Notes: generated from the sequence alone by a model not told the origin. A stretch of DNA of 64,000 bases from Anastrepha obliqua (GCF_027943255.1 NC_072892.1:116701792-116765791), one strand, 5' to 3'; positions 1-11,795 are shown, counted from the first letter of the stretch. Made by a program: numbers and translations.

Positions 1-1129
1 TGTTTAGGATATTGCTTTGGTAAGTGCGTTTCAGAGTGCAAACATTCGAAAGTGCTGCCTGTGTAGGGGAATAGGTAGAAGGTGAATAAAACCACAGTAT
101 TTGAAGCATTAGTGGATGTTGGTGATTGCGTGACGTGTGCGTGTACGTGTGCGTATATCTGCATTCGTAAAAAGAGAATGAAGTTGTACGATGGCTATAA
201 CAACAATAATGATAACAGCAACACCCCCTAAAACGGTTTTTAATGACTCTTTCTTAATACCAAATCTGTGCAAGAACATATCCTATAACAAGTTACATAT
301 GCATAGATATATATGTATGTGTGTATATATGATGCATGTACCTATGTGTGTGTAAATTACGTGAGCAACATACATAAATTCTTATAAACGAACGTACTCA
401 TATACATACCTGTAAATAAGTATGTATAAGTGCATACGTACATATGTAAGTGTATATCTATGTATATACGTTCGAAAAAATCGCTCATGTGCCACAAAAA
501 TGTTTGTGTGGATATGCAAGAAACTTCGGACTCTCGTTTGCCCCTCCTCTGACATTTCACATTCTACCCAAATCTTATCCTTTCCAAGGTGTCGCGAAAG
601 CTTGCGAATTGTTTTCGGCTCACTTTATTTTTAACTGAAAGTATAAATGGAATTTTTGTCGAAAATATGCACAGTGTTTAAAGACTACGAAAAAAATAAT
701 CAAACATTTACGATATATGTAAATGCATATTCAGGTAGAATTCGATACTTATACTCGTAGTAAAACGTAGATTCTTTCGAACAATTCCATAATCAGTGTC
801 AAAATAATCCATAATTACGAACTTTTATTTAATAAAATATTGAAAAATAAATTTCACTCCATTGGGCTATCAAAATTTTTCATATGCGCGGTTTGACTTT
901 AAGCAAGGAGACTGATGATGTAAAACATTTTATTTTGATTGCCTGTATACAATTTTTTTTATTTATTTATAAAAATCAGAGGACATAAAATCCAGTGAAT
1001 AAGGCGATTGTTCTAACACAGGAATGGTAAACCTAACTAGAAGCTCTTAGTAGGGAACCAATCTCTTGTCCTTCCACAATTCGAATCCCTCTTTAGTTCC
1101 TATTTCACGGCCGCCGTAAACGAATGAAT
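1..1129. other. AT-rich non-coding DNA, no gene seen
   Basis: No coding segment is recognisable. The left part has tgtatgtg/catacata-type microsatellite tracts around 300-470, typical of fly intergenic or intronic DNA. Short open frames here are low-complexity translations of these tracts (runs of Y, V, C and H) and are not credible genes. Confidence 0.6.
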
Positions 1130-1335
1130 TTGTGCGTGATAACCATTCGGTAGGGCCCGGGTTCGCAACCCATTATGGGTATGAAATTTAAAGTGCTAGA
1201 AAAGGAAAACTATAGCAAACCTCCGAACGCATTTACGCTGAGAAAAAGCTCCTCATAAAAAACCACCTGCCGCTCGGAAGTGGCATAAAACTGAAGATAT
1301 CCCCATTTGTTATACAACATTGTACGTATATATGT
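1130..1335 (+). repeat. tRNA-derived SINE-like repeat, copy 1 (diverged)
   Basis: The copy starts with a pol III B-box-like gggttcgcaaccc just after 'accattcggta', continues through 'gcaaacctccgaacgcattt', 'aaaaagctcctcataaaa' and 'ctgccgctcggaagtggca', and stops at 'catttgttatacaacat'. The same order of blocks is found in nine other places in this window, in both orientations. Better copies (8507-8693, 16845-17160) also keep an A-box-like 'tagccgaatgggttggt', so a tRNA ancestry is likely. The promoter A box and the distal ggagctcggcc block are missing here, so this copy is truncated at both ends. Confidence 0.7.
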
Positions 1336-1782
1336 ATTAATCGGAGATCAAAGAGAACTGGGAAGTAGTTATGTTTGACTAATAGTCCGATCTTCAGCAA
1401 TACTTAACCGACGGTTAAACTGAACCAGAATACCTTTTCTCGGTATTGTCATCCATTATACCTATGGGGCTAAGGTGAATGACTGCTCGATTTTTTTTTA
1501 TGTGGCAGAAAGTGTCCAACAGCATTTAAACTTGCATAATTTTATATCAAAATTGCATAGGCTTTTAAAAATGTTTACTAAGGAGTTTGAGGAAAACTTT
1601 ACTTAAAACTGTACAAAGTTTAAAGTCTAAGTTAAGTAGTTTTTGTAGCAATACGAATTATATTTTTATAAAAAATAAATAAATGGTCCAACTCTGCAAT
1701 ATGTCAGACTGCTATTATTTGACCGCTACTGCATATAAAATTTAACCTTCCTTTGGGCACCCCGGCCCTTAACATATTTATA
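1336..1782. other. non-coding DNA, no gene seen
   Basis: AT-rich sequence between the SINE and the first mariner. No motif, repeat or plausible open frame was recognised. Confidence 0.5.
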
Positions 1783-2660
1783 AAGAGTGGTTAAGTTTTA
1801 AGGGCCGATGTTGATTTTGAATAAAATACAACTTTTTAGAAAACTATTGTCATTTCTCTTTATTATGATAATACTGGTATGGCTCAATTACGTGTAGATC
1901 AAAATATCGGCCACATGACGGCCGCGGCCTCGATGGTCCAAATTTTCGATGGCGCTGAGGCATAATTGAGGTTCCATGCCGTTAATGTGTCGAATTATCT
2001 CATCCTTTAGTTCTTGAATTGTTGCTGGCTTATCGTCTTACACCTTTTCTTTTAAATAACCCCAAAGAAAGAAGTCCAACGGTGTCAAATCACATGATCT
2101 TCGCGGCCAATTGACATCGCCCCGACGTGAGAGTATTCGGCCTTCAAATTTTTCGCGCAAAAGAGCCATTGTTTCGTTAGCTGGGTGACAAGTGGCACCA
2201 TCCTGTTGAAACCACATAACGTCCACATCCATATCTTCCAATTGGGGCCATAAAAAGTTCGTTATCATCTCACGATAGTGAACACTATTCACAGTAACTG
2301 CCTGACCGGCCTCATTTTGGAAAAAATACGGCTCTTTGTGGGTGCATTGGTTTTTCGGCAATCACTCTTGGATTATCATTCACCCAAATTCGGCAATTCT
2401 GCTTATTGACGAATCCACTGAGGTGAAAATGTGCCTCATCACTGAAGATGGTTTTCTTCACGTGCGCGATATGCATTTGGATTTGAACGCCCGTTTTCAT
2501 AATAACCCTGAACAACTTTAACGCGTTGCTCGACTATGTATCTTTCCATGGTTCAAATTGCGTTAGTCCGAAATTGAAAAAGTTAAATGAAAACGCAAAA
2601 ACATTTGACGTATAGGTGTGGTCCACATTCAGTATCGGCCCTTGAAATTTAACCACCCTT
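1783..2660 (-). mobile_element. DD41D mariner-like element, internally deleted (copy A1)
   Basis: An 878-bp element flanked by TA dinucleotides (1781-1782 and 2661-2662). The terminal repeats begin AAGAGTGGTTAAG and AAGGGTGGTTAAA. Read on the minus strand, the transposase keeps its first 20-odd residues and then jumps straight to the SDEAHF block carrying the first catalytic Asp, so the DNA-binding region is gone. The second Asp lies in WFQQDGATCH and the third in DLTPLDFF; 41 residues separate them, the DD41D spacing of the rosa-type mariners. A stop codon follows KEKV at 2038, and the frame shifts around MHPQ. The element cannot code for an active enzyme but its ends look recognisable. It shares its deletion with 12153-13085. 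Confidence 0.85.
2038..2361 (-). pseudogene. DD41D mariner transposase, catalytic C-terminal part (A1)
   Basis: This open stretch of 107 residues covers the region from the PYFFQNEAG block through the second catalytic Asp (QQDGATCH) to the third (TPLDFFLWGYLKEKV). The rest of the C-terminus can still be read past the stop down to about 1890, ending ADILIYT. First-Asp sequence lies in another frame at about 2400-2440 (FSDEAHFHLSGF). The normal enzyme would be about 350 residues; this copy lacks the helix-turn-helix region and has at least one frameshift and one stop, so it is a pseudogene. Confidence 0.8.
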
Positions 2661-3635
2661 TATTATAGCCAACGACTTGAGCTTACAGGTAGCTTCCTAG
2701 TATTTAATTTTTTTATCGATTTAAAAAAGATCCTCCTACTTAAATTATCCGAACTGTTTATTAAAGAAAAAACATAAAATAAACTCTCCATGCTAACACT
2801 TGGTATCAATATGATTCAAATATGGTTCAAAGTATATGCGATCTAGAGGATCAACCAAGTCTAACCCAACCTAACCTACGGCAAGACGAACAAAAACTTT
2901 TCAAATATTCAAAAATTTTCAATTCAATTATTAAGTTTGATTACATTTTGCCCTTGAGCCATTTATTGAAAACAATGGACAAATTTCAATAAAACTCCTA
3001 TTATGGCCGCTGAAAAATTGTTTGTGATTTTAAGATAGACGTCCTAATTGGAAACGTTTACTTATTTGATCACTGCTTTTGAGGTAGTTGGCGAAAGGGA
3101 AGAGGTGTAACACCTTAAACCACATAGAAGCACAATCTAAACTTTAAGAAAAGTAACTCTTTTTCTAAAGGGACGTCCGGGGACCAATTTGAAAATGGAT
3201 GGAAACCCATTCGCAGCATCCAAGACAGTTTGTTTTAATTCATTACAATGTGAGAAATAAGTTTTTAAAAGTAATTCGCTTTTACTTCACAGTTCCAAGC
3301 AATTAAATGAACTGAAATAATTCACTACAGCGAGTGAATCGTCTTTATCAGTACCGCAGAGTTTCATGCTGAGCGCTCGCTCAACGTCCTCATCTTCATC
3401 TTCGTTTGCACTGTGATCACTTTCATATGTTTGCTAATGCACTGTTTTTCGTCTTCAGCTCCGCCTTCATCTTCGTCTTCGCTTCTTATCTGTCGGCAAG
3501 CTTAAACCTTTCGAACTCCACTGACCTGGGCTCCAAAATGAAATGAAAATATTTCAGCAGAGATAAGAGTATACCCGAGGGCATAATAGCTCTGCTAGTT
3601 CTGGCTTGATAAATTTTTCAATACTAAAAAATGTA
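2661..3635. other. non-coding DNA, no gene seen
   Basis: No gene or element recognised. A short aacctaacct run lies at about 2865-2878, a motif also present at the tail of the LINE fragment near 39165, so the stretch before it could hold an unrecognised LINE tail. Confidence 0.4.
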
Positions 3636-4145
3636 AAGGGTTTTCCAATAACAGGTGTTACAGGTGGATGGACTGCGCTTTTGAGAGATGATTAACGATT
3701 TTTTATGGTCGGAATTGGATGGTATTGATCTGGGCAGCGTTTATTTTCAACAAGACAGCGCTACGTGCCACACAAGCAACGAAACCATTGATCTTTTACG
3801 GGAAAAGTTTCCGGACCGTGTTATCTCTCGAACAGGTGATCACAATTGGCCACTGTGGTCTTGTGATTTAACACCTTGTGACTTTTTTCTTTGGGGCCAC
3901 GTGAAAGAGAAGGTCTACGCCAACAGCCTAGGGTCGATTCAAGACCTCAAAGATGAAATTCGTGAAAATTTCATGAAAAGGATATTCTCCTGTAAGTGTG
4001 GTCGTGGTGGTCATTTGCCTGATGTTACTTTCCACTATTAACGGCATACCTTCCTCTTTATAATGAAATAAACATCCGATCATTTATATTAAAAAATATT
4101 ATGTTTCTTTGAATATTAAAATAAGACCTCTTATTAAAAACCCCT
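3636..4145 (+). mobile_element. DD41D mariner-like element, short derivative (copy B1)
   Basis: An element of about 510 bp. The left end AAGGGTTTTCCAATAACAGG and the inverted right end AGGGGTTTTTAATAAGAGG match imperfectly and are TA-flanked. The coding part starts abruptly at MINDFLW, so the N-terminal half and the first catalytic Asp are deleted. The family resembles A1 but has different termini, so it is a separate subfamily. Confidence 0.7.
3688..4041 (+). pseudogene. DD41D mariner transposase, C-terminal 117 residues (B1)
   Basis: The frame runs MINDFLWSELDG, then YFQQDSATCHT with the second Asp, then CDLTPCDFFLWG with the third Asp, 41 residues apart. It closes with GGHLPDVTFHY, the usual end of this family. 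Near residues 96-106 the helix before the Cys-rich end is shortened, so a small deletion is likely. Without the DNA-binding domain and the first Asp it cannot be active. The start codon is simply the first Met in the surviving frame and is probably not a true start. Confidence 0.8.
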
Positions 4146-5727
4146 TAATGGCCTTTAGCATTCATGGAGTTAGGCATTTTTAAAACTCATTCGGGCAGGT
4201 TTTTTAATGCATTTCCGAGTGAATTTCAATGCTGAAATTTCAAGGAAATCGCTTTGAAAATGAGGTACAGAACCAGCCTGAATATCTTGAGAAAAATACA
4301 TAGAAAGGTATTAGGGAAAACTCAACGGCATACGAATGTTAAAAACTTATATTTTAAAAAGTTGTGTATGTTTAAAAAAAAAGAAAGAAAAGAAAATTGC
4401 GATGCTGCATAACCTCGAATATGGCTTTTTGCACTTTTGGATTAAAATATTGTACCTCAGAAACCTGAGCCATCATGACCACGGATTTGGATTTAATACG
4501 TCGAAATTTTTTTTTTTTTTTTGTACAACAATTTTGGTAAAATTTCCTGTCATCCTGTGTATTCAAAGATTAGCATTTATTTAGGTACGATTTATTTATA
4601 TACAATATTAGAAGGCTTCCACCAGCGTTTATTCTTTATTCTCAAATGTTTTACCCATTTTGATTTTTAAGTGCCCCACTGTTCCGCACTGTCTGCATTT
4701 ACGTATTCCGCTTGCTGTTTACCTTTCCTCCAGCAGGTTTTCTCTTCCGCCTTTCACCCCTCAGTTTGTTATCACTTCTTTGACTTGTCGTCGGAAATAA
4801 CATTTTCCACTTTGGAGCTGTGAATTGTATTCGCTTTGTAAGCGCAAAAGCTTCCTACTCTCACCTACAGCTACAAATGTACATACGTACATACATACAT
4901 ACACAATCTGCTCACATCTTTGTACCAAATCAATTCAATTTGGTTTTGCAAATTTTCTTGCCCCCTTCTCGCCAAAGTTCTTTGAAGTTCCCCTTTTTCA
5001 ATCCGCTGTGGGGCTGACGCTGTCAAGTACCAAAGCTAACGTTATTTACATCGATGTTCTCTATATCGGCCATCATGTTGTAAGCCATAGTTCGATATGT
5101 TACTGCAATGTGGCACGATTGAGATACATATTTACCATATGCAGCTGCATACACACAGTTGCCTATATCGAGAATATATAAAATATGTGTGCGTGCATTC
5201 GCCAACTCATTTATATGTATGTGCATGTGTGTGTGTCTTACAGAATTCGTATTTGCATTTATCCGAAGTGTCAGCACTCAATTCACCATAAATAACATCA
5301 CAGTCCGAAGTTTGCATACTCACTCATACAAACATACATACCCTGTAAGAAAATTTACTGCTTGCGAACGAGTGCGCTTGCATTTTATTTGGGTTTAGTA
5401 TTGTTCATATGCTTATATAGTTTGTCTTTAATATTTACTACTTTGTATGCCTTCCGTTTTTTACTCAATCGAATGTTCGGCCTCTGAATCTATGTCCAAT
5501 TATGAAAATTAAAAAAACGAAGTAAGTAGAAAATGCAATTTAGAGAAACTGTTATGCAGTGTTCGATTTTCTGAGGTTCTTATTACGTCACGTTAATGTT
5601 TGATTTTGCAAAAATTGGCAGCAACTCTAAGAAAGTGTTTTTAGAGTAAAAAGCCGATTGACAATTAGTTAAAGGAAATTAACTTCTTTTTTCATGATAA
5701 TTACTCCAATTGTGCAGTTCTTTTGTA
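4146..5727. other. non-coding, microsatellite-rich DNA
   Basis: No gene recognised. The stretch includes poly-T (4506-4521), catacatacat tracts near 4878-4905, and tatgtgcatgtgtgtgtgtc near 5218. Open frames at 4825-5181 and 5023-5277 are translations of these tracts and of AT-rich DNA. The sequence ending near 4560 (tgtcatcctgtgtattc after a poly-T) could be the end of an unidentified DNA element, but I see no partner end. Confidence 0.45.
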
Positions 5728-6275
5728 AAGGGTAATCGATCAGAGGTTTCGGATTTTAGATTGAAATAAGAGAACGACAATTCAAATTTATTGAGTCATC
5801 TTTATTTTTTGTGTACAATCATTCACGACATTTATTTTTGTGAGATAATCCTTTTCAAATGTTGGCTGCAACTACGCCGTCATTCGGACAACCGTAAACA
5901 CTAATTTTGAATGATTCGCTGGAGGACTTTGGCCGGTATCTCGTGAATAACTTCAGTTATGTTGGCTTCCAAAGCCTCAATCGAAGCTGGTTTATCCACA
6001 AAGCCTTACATACCTCCACAAATAATTGTCCGAAGGTGTGATAACACACGATTTTGGTGGCCAATCCACTAGTTCGGAATGAGAGATCAATTTCACGACG
6101 CCGTATATCCATTGTTTCACAGGCTGTAAGGTAAGTAGCGCCGTATTGTTGGAACCAAATGCTGTAGAGATCAGGGGCTTCAATTTCTGGAATAAAATAA
6201 ACGTTTATTATGACGCGATAGCGTTCGCTATTCACAGTTACAATGGCGCCAGTCTCGTCTTTGAAGAAATAGAGG
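5728..6275 (-). mobile_element. DD41D mariner-like element, 3' half (copy C1), cut by a LINE
   Basis: The left end AAGGGTAATCGATCAGAGG follows a TA and matches the ends of the copies at 24210 and 62298. On the minus strand the frame reads YFFKDETGAIVTVNSERYR, WFQQYGAT (second catalytic Asp changed to Tyr), then a diverged block leading to the C-terminus; several frameshifts are present. The element stops inside the FFKDETG codons at about 6275, where the LOA-type LINE begins. The missing N-terminal half is not found beyond the LINE, so it was deleted rather than only displaced. Confidence 0.75.
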
Positions 6276-8004
6276 GGGCGTTTGATAATGCCACTTTTGA
6301 TAGTATGTGTAGCTCTGCTAGTAGGCACGGAGTAGACCGGGTGCTAGTAAATTGGATTCGTGCGATGCTGGCCCAAAGAATCGTTTCGGTACGAGCAGAA
6401 GAAGATCTGCTGGTGTCATCCGGGTCTAATAGAGGCTGCCCCCCAAGGCGGTGTGCTGTCTCCATTGCTCTGGTGCATGGTAATCGATCCTCTACTCACC
6501 ACCTTAAACAATTCGGGAGTCTACGCACAAGCATATGCGGACGATGTTGCTTGTTTGGTAACAGGCCCTTCGTTTATGAACATCTACAGGAAAGTGCAGA
6601 AAACTCTGGATCGGATTGACACTTGGTGTTGTGCGAATGGGCTATCGGCAAATCCCGCCAAGACTGGTATTGTCCTCTTCACCAGAAGGAGGAAGCTTGA
6701 TGGACTCATTCTGCCTAAGGTAAAAGGGGTCACAATCCAGCTATCCAAGGAAATTAAATATTTTGGAGTAATCCTCGATAGTAAGCTCCTATGGAAATCA
6801 CACATTGAAACAAAGACATCCAAAGCACTGACGGCCTTCTGGTAGTGCAAAGGTGTCTTTGGGAAAACGTGGGGTCTTTCTCCTAACAAGGTCCTATGGT
6901 TCTACACGGCTATGATAAGACCTATCATCACCTACGCATCAGTGGTCTGGAAGAGTAGACTCTCTCTAGTGGGAGTCAGGAGGACCTTATCGAGACTACA
7001 ACGCACTGTGACCATCTGTTGCACCGGAGCTTTTCCGATTATTTCAGGCCCGGCATTAGATGCTTTGATTGGTTTACCACCACTTGATGCTTTCATCCAA
7101 GGAGAGGCCTGGCCTTGAAGGCCATCTGCAGACTGAGACACAATGGGAACTGGTACGGCCCCTGTCCGGCATTGGAACACAAAGAAGGCATGTATGTCGA
7201 TCCAACGATTCTCTCCATGTCCCGTGAATGAAAAAAGATACAGTGTAGTGCTACCAGAGGCTCAGTTGTGGGAAGACTGCAAACACTGTTTTCGCATTTT
7301 TACGGATGGCTCCAGGACCGAGCATGGCTCCTACGTGGAATCCAGCGGGACAAAACTGCACTTTGCTCTTGGAATGCATGCATCTGTGTTTCAAGCGGAG
7401 GTGTATGCAGTTCAAGAAGCGATGAACTTTGTTGTGGAAAAGCGATGGAGAGGCAGATCAATGTGTGTCTACAGCGACAACCAAGCTGCGCTTATGGCCT
7501 TAGACAGCTCTCAGGGGTAGTCAAGTCCTGTAAATCCAGGCTGAACTATGTCGGTAGACATAATAGCCTGATGCTAACATAGGCTCCGGGACACGTGGTT
7601 ATCGCGGGTAATGAAACCTCTGACTCCTTAGCTAAGGTGGGCTCTAAGGCCAACTTCTTTGGCCCAAATCCCGTTTTGCCACTTCCTTCTGCGGCCATCA
7701 CAGCCACGGTTAGCAAATGGGTAACTACCATCCACAAGCGAGAGGCTGCAGATGGACTAAAGTGATGTTACCTGTCATGTCCGATCGACTGTCGCAAACC
7801 CTTCTGTCATTAAGCAGAGGGGAGTGCAGACGGCTGGTTGGACTGATGACGGGCCACTTTCTGTGGGCGAAGCACATGGGAAGGTTGGGCATCTCAGACA
7901 GTGTACTCTGCCCAGCTTGTGAAGAGGAGGATGAGACGGCGGACCACTTCCTGTGTGTCTGCCCCGCCTTCGCTCGAATCAGGTTTGAGGTCTTTGGCAC
8001 TTGA
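6275..8004 (+). pseudogene. LINE ORF2 remnant: reverse transcriptase, RNase H, zinc-knuckle end
   Basis: The best RT block lies at 6360-6845: QGGVLSPLLWCM, then AYADDVACL, then NPAKTGIVLFTRRRK and IKYFGVILDSKLLWKSH. A TAG at 6843 interrupts it, and the same frame region resumes with FGKTWGLSPNKVLW. RNase H lies at 7143-7520, with candidate catalytic residues Asp55 (FTDGS), Glu86 (FQAEVYA) and Asp112 (YSDNQAA); GNETSDSLAK follows at about 7605 in another frame. The last segment (about 7730-8004) carries GLMTGHFLWAKH and CPACEEEDETADHFL. This would once have been the polymerase that copies the element RNA into the target site. Frameshifts and stops make it a pseudogene. Confidence 0.8.
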
Positions 8005-8145
8005 GATCTACTCAGATTTCTTCGGAGATCGGGTAGATTTAAAGAAAACTAAAAGGGAATCCAAGTGTAGTATAATGGACTTAATTAATGTCTGTACTGC
8101 ACTTGCTAGTTGTCCCGACAAAAAAAAACAAAAAACAAAAAAAGG
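6275..8145 (+). mobile_element. 5'-truncated LOA/R1-type LINE with RNase H
   Basis: A non-LTR retrotransposon fragment of about 1.87 kb. In order it holds part of the reverse transcriptase (from EGAFDNATFD), the catalytic YADD (6534-6545), the thumb region with KYFGVILDSKL, an RNase H domain, a C-terminal CPAC...H...C zinc-knuckle-like block, and an A-rich tail (about 8118-8142). RNase H after the RT is a feature of the R1/LOA/I group and excludes jockey and RTE. The 5' end is truncated within the RT at its junction with the mariner. The frame is broken several times. Confidence 0.8.
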
Positions 8146-8506
8146 TAAATGCTACATTAGTTCACGTTTTCTCTGCAGGGTGTGCACTGAACATACTCGT
8201 ACATACATGTAGATGTAGTTGTACTCGTACTTACAGATGCATATGTGTGGGGTTTATTTTATTTATCGAAAAAACTGCATAAAATGGTTACAAAATGCAT
8301 TCGGCCAAAACAGATATTTTTATAAATGGATGGTACAGATTATTTCTTAAAGTCTTGCAAGCTATTTAAGCGAAAATGCAAAATATAAAAATTCCCTTTT
8401 GTATTTAGATAGAATTTATATTTACATATATAATTAGTGGTTAACCACTTTGTTGAGAGTATGATTTTGATGTTTTCCACACCTACAGTTTTATGCCCCC
8501 TCAGCA
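8146..8506. other. non-coding DNA
   Basis: AT-rich sequence with a short gtacatacatgtag tract. Nothing recognisable. Confidence 0.5.
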
Positions 8507-8693
8507 GATGGCTTTTTATGAATTTTTCATAGCATCAATGCACGCGGAGTTTTGCCATTGCCTGCCGAGAGGCGACTGCCATTAGAAAAACTTGTTCCTA
8601 TAATTTGATGTTTCATGCCCATGTTTTGAACCCGTTGACTACCGAATGGTAGTCATGCACCAACCCATTTGGCTACGGTGGCCGGTACAACAA
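8507..8693 (-). repeat. tRNA-derived SINE-like repeat, copy 2
   Basis: On the minus strand it starts with 'ggccaccgtagccaaatggg', an A-box-like block, then 'ttggtgcatgactaccattc', a degraded B-box region, and 'ggcaatggcaaaactccgcg'. This copy preserves the tRNA-like head best. It lacks the distal ggaggagctcggcc block. Confidence 0.75.
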
Positions 8694-8819
8694 CCATCCA
8701 ATGATAATCAAGTTTCGGTTCAACAAATTTTGAGCTCGCACCCAAACTCACTGGAGACACTTTTGAAGATACAGGCTCAGTTACTTGAACACAGCACATA
8801 AATAAGAACAATAGCCGTT

Positions 8820-10130
8820 GCTCAGACAGCACAGAAATAAAAGTTGGAATAGAATCTATGAAATATGAAGCTGCAGGCATTGATGGTACTATGGTTGAAA
8901 TGTTTAAGGCTCATAAATTTTCGAAGCTGTTTGGGAAACCGTCTGATGGGTTACATACAATACTAAAACAATAATCGCCAACTGATTGGCATAACTGGAG
9001 AGGAATCATGCTACTTAGCTCAACATTGAAAGTCTTCTGCAAAATCTTGCTTAACCACACACAAGACAAGGTTGAAAAAATACTCCGGAAGGAACAAGCT
9101 AGTTTCCGTGCCGCGCATTCATGCATTGATTATATTGTTTCCCTTAGAATTGATATTGAGTAAATTAGTGAAATACAACAATTTTTCTAAATGACATTTG
9201 CAGATTTTGCAAAGCATTCGACTATATGAAGCACGAAAGCATATTCAATACACTGGATGGAAAATGCATACCCGAGAAACTCTGTAATCTGATAAAATCA
9301 CAGCAATGCTTTCAGACCCAATCAAAGTATATGTGGGCGTCAGACAAGGATGCTTCCTTTCTTCTTCACTGTTCCTGAGTGTAATTGACGCAATTTTACA
9401 AAATGCAAATCACGGAAATTCCCGAGGAAATATCGTAACTGTTAAACGATTTGGATTTAGCTGACGACATCGTTCTTTTCTCAAGTAAACACTCTCATCT
9501 GCAGTCCAAACTGGGTGATTTGCAAATATTAATGAAACGAAATCAATTAATATAAATGCTAACCAGCCTAATAATATTACCATTCCTGGCCCACAGATTG
9601 AGGAAGTTGAAGAGTTCACGTAACTTGGGAGCAAAATTAATGCCAACGGTGGCGCTTTTGTTGATATAACAGCCATATTAAACAAACCAAAAGTAGCCAT
9701 TGCGATACTCAAAAAAATGTGGTATTCCAAGCAGTTTACGGAGAAAACAAAAATGGGCATATTTAATTCTAACATGAAATCGGTCTTATTATATGGTTGT
9801 GAATCCTGGCCCACATCAGCGGATATTGTGTCTAAAGTACAAACGATTGTACTATAATCGATGCCTTCGCGCAATAATACGCCGTGGACCGTAAACCTGG
9901 ATAGCAAATGCTGAATAGCTTAGAATATGAAATCAAATTACAATTGGCGTTGAAAGAAGAAGTGGGCATGGATTGACACATCCTCAGAAAACTAGCCTAA
10001 GAAATGCCAACGATGGCTTGGAGTGGAACACAAGAGTATAGGCGCAGGGCTAAATTAAAAGGATCCTGGTGATGCAGCCTACACTCAATTGGGGCACAAC
10101 GCCAATGATAGAAATAAGTGGAAATCATTA
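8820..10130 (+). mobile_element. RTE-like LINE fragment (family 2), heavily decayed
   Basis: Pieces of a reverse transcriptase in changing frames: AAGIDGTMVEMFKA (about 8870), WRGIMLLSSTLKVFCKILL (about 8996), EQASFRAAHSCIDYI, FADFAKHSTI, VRQGCFLSSSLFL (about 9337), EVEEFT-LGSKINANGGA (about 9600) and NMKSVLLYGCESWPTSADI (about 9775). The order matches RTE-like endonuclease-reverse transcriptases, which have no RNase H. At least six frameshifts or stops separate the pieces. The endonuclease domain is absent, so the copy is truncated at its 5' end. Confidence 0.7.
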
Positions 10131-10580
10131 ACTTTTAATTAGTTTACCTTTAAGTATTCTAATAGGTGCAAAAAACTTCATTGGGATATATATTTTTACT
10201 TACAAAATTTAGTTAGTTAATTTTTTTATAATACAATACTCGTTTTCGCTATATTTTCCATAGCAAATATTTTTCGTTAATTTTTTACCAAAATATGTTT
10301 CAATGTATAATAAAAACCTTATAAACAAAAGTTCCCAACTTTGCACAAAATTTACAAAAACTTTAAAAATTTTTAAAAATGTCGTAAAAATGTTGAACTT
10401 TGTAGTCAGAATGTTTAAAAACTTTTCAGGTACGCAGTTTTGTAGCCTATTTGATTGTAATATAACAAAGTGCAAGTTTGAAGTCGCTTAAAATTGGCGT
10501 AGATTTTTGAAAATTTTCTTGCATACAATTTGAGCATTTTCTTCCATATAAAAACCTTTCTGAAAGGTAAAAAATTGAAA
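10131..10580. other. AT-rich DNA, no gene
   Basis: Sequence made mostly of ttta/aaat runs. The overlapping open frames on both strands (10209-10475 and 10303-10491) are low-complexity and not credible. Confidence 0.5.
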
Positions 10581-10589
10581 GGCTCTAGA

Positions 10590-11145
10590 ATTTAGGCTAC
10601 GCTGATGACATCTGCCTTTTAAGTAACATAGCTGTAGTCAAGCTTTTAGCGTCCTTAGCCCAGTGTGGAACTCGCACGTCATTTCCCGCCGTGCAAAACT
10701 AAAAATCTTGGAAACACTTCTCACGGATGCGAAACATGGAATGCAGCACCAAAAGGCATACAGAAAGTACAAGTGTTAGTCAATAAGCGCATACGCCAAA
10801 TCATCAACATCTGCTGGTCAGTACAACAACAAATGACAACCTGTGGCACCTGATTCATCAGCAACTGATCAGTCTAGAAATTGTAAACATTAAGTGGAAT
10901 TATATTGGACATACGCTACGCAAACCAGCCGACAAAATCGCTAGACGAACCATTACATGGAGCCCACAAGGCAGCAGATGTAGCGGAAGACCAGCTCATA
11001 CCTGGAGAAGGCAGCTAAAAATCGAAATGCAGCTAAATTCGAACGAAACTAAAACTCATGGAAATGACAGAACCGCTTTGAAAAAACTTGTTACGGCCCC
11101 TTGCTCCTTAATGGAACATCAGGAACTTATACAAGTCTAAATATC
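10590..11145 (+). mobile_element. RTE-like LINE fragment (family 2), internally deleted
   Basis: GYADDICLLSNIAVVK at about 10603 is the RT catalytic block. It is followed after an internal deletion by the distal part: [46 protein letters not shown] and RPAHTWRRQLK. The IGHTLRKP segment is the usual C-terminal landmark of this LINE group and recurs at 29281-29320 and 44760-44815. Stops and frameshifts are present. Confidence 0.7.
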
Positions 11146-11290
11146 TAAATATCTACATAAAAATCTTTCGAATTATGTACTGATTTTTGAAGTTTTCATT
11201 ACACAACTTAGCACGTAAACTATTACGAATATTGTAAGCGCTTAATTATTTGGGCCTTATGAGATGTTTATGAGAAGCACTTCGCCAAAA
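11146..11290. other. non-coding spacer
   Basis: Nothing recognised. Confidence 0.4.
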
Positions 11291-11660
11291 AAGAAAGATT
11301 TGGTGGGAAAACAACTCATGGATTTTGCACCATGATAACGTACCGTCACACACAATGCCACCATTAATTGTGAATTTTTGACGAAGAACGAAGCGAATGC
11401 TACTCAACAGTCGTCGAAATCACCTAATAGGGTTCCGCGCATCTTTTTTCAGTTTGACCGAATCAAAAAAACGCTGTGGTGAACCACTTTGGAGTTTCAA
11501 CAGCCGAAAGGAAGTATACCGGCTATACCAAAAAGAGAGTTCCAGAAATATTTCGAGAGATGGGGAGTACTTTGAAGGCGATAATCACTTTTGGAGAGTA
11601 AATTTGTGCTTTGAATTTTCTAAATATATTCCCGAAACTTTTTGATAAAAGTAGTATAAG
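11290..11660 (+). mobile_element. DD34D mariner transposase, C-terminal fragment
   Basis: Readable blocks are KERFGGKTTHGFCTM/NVPSHTM (degenerate second-Asp region at about 11310-11365), then RREFQKYFERWG and YFEGDNHFW at about 11530-11600. The EYFEGD-type ending is typical of DD34D mariners and differs from the GHL-D ending of the DD41D copies here. The terminal repeats and N-terminal part were not found. Confidence 0.55.
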
Positions 11661-11679
11661 ATATTAGAAGATCTGCAGC

Positions 11680-11795
11680 AATTTTGTGGTGCGAGCCTTG
11701 ATTTTATTCTGCAAATGGAACGACTTAAAATTTGCAATTCCCTGCCAAGAGACGAACGCTATTAAAAAATCATTTGATGTGTCAATATCCCTAAA
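11680..11795 (-). repeat. tRNA-derived SINE-like repeat, copy 3 (internal deletion)
   Basis: The plus strand reads 'tttgtggtgcgagccttgat', 'gcaaatggaacgac', then 'ttgcaattccctgccaagag' and 'cgaacgctattaaaaaa'. These match the order seen at 16845-17160, with the block between the two halves lost. Confidence 0.65.

Noticed and set aside
6146..6619. 157-residue plus-strand frame
   Set aside because: It begins in antisense mariner sequence and runs through the junction into a shifted LINE frame; it is a chance chimera.
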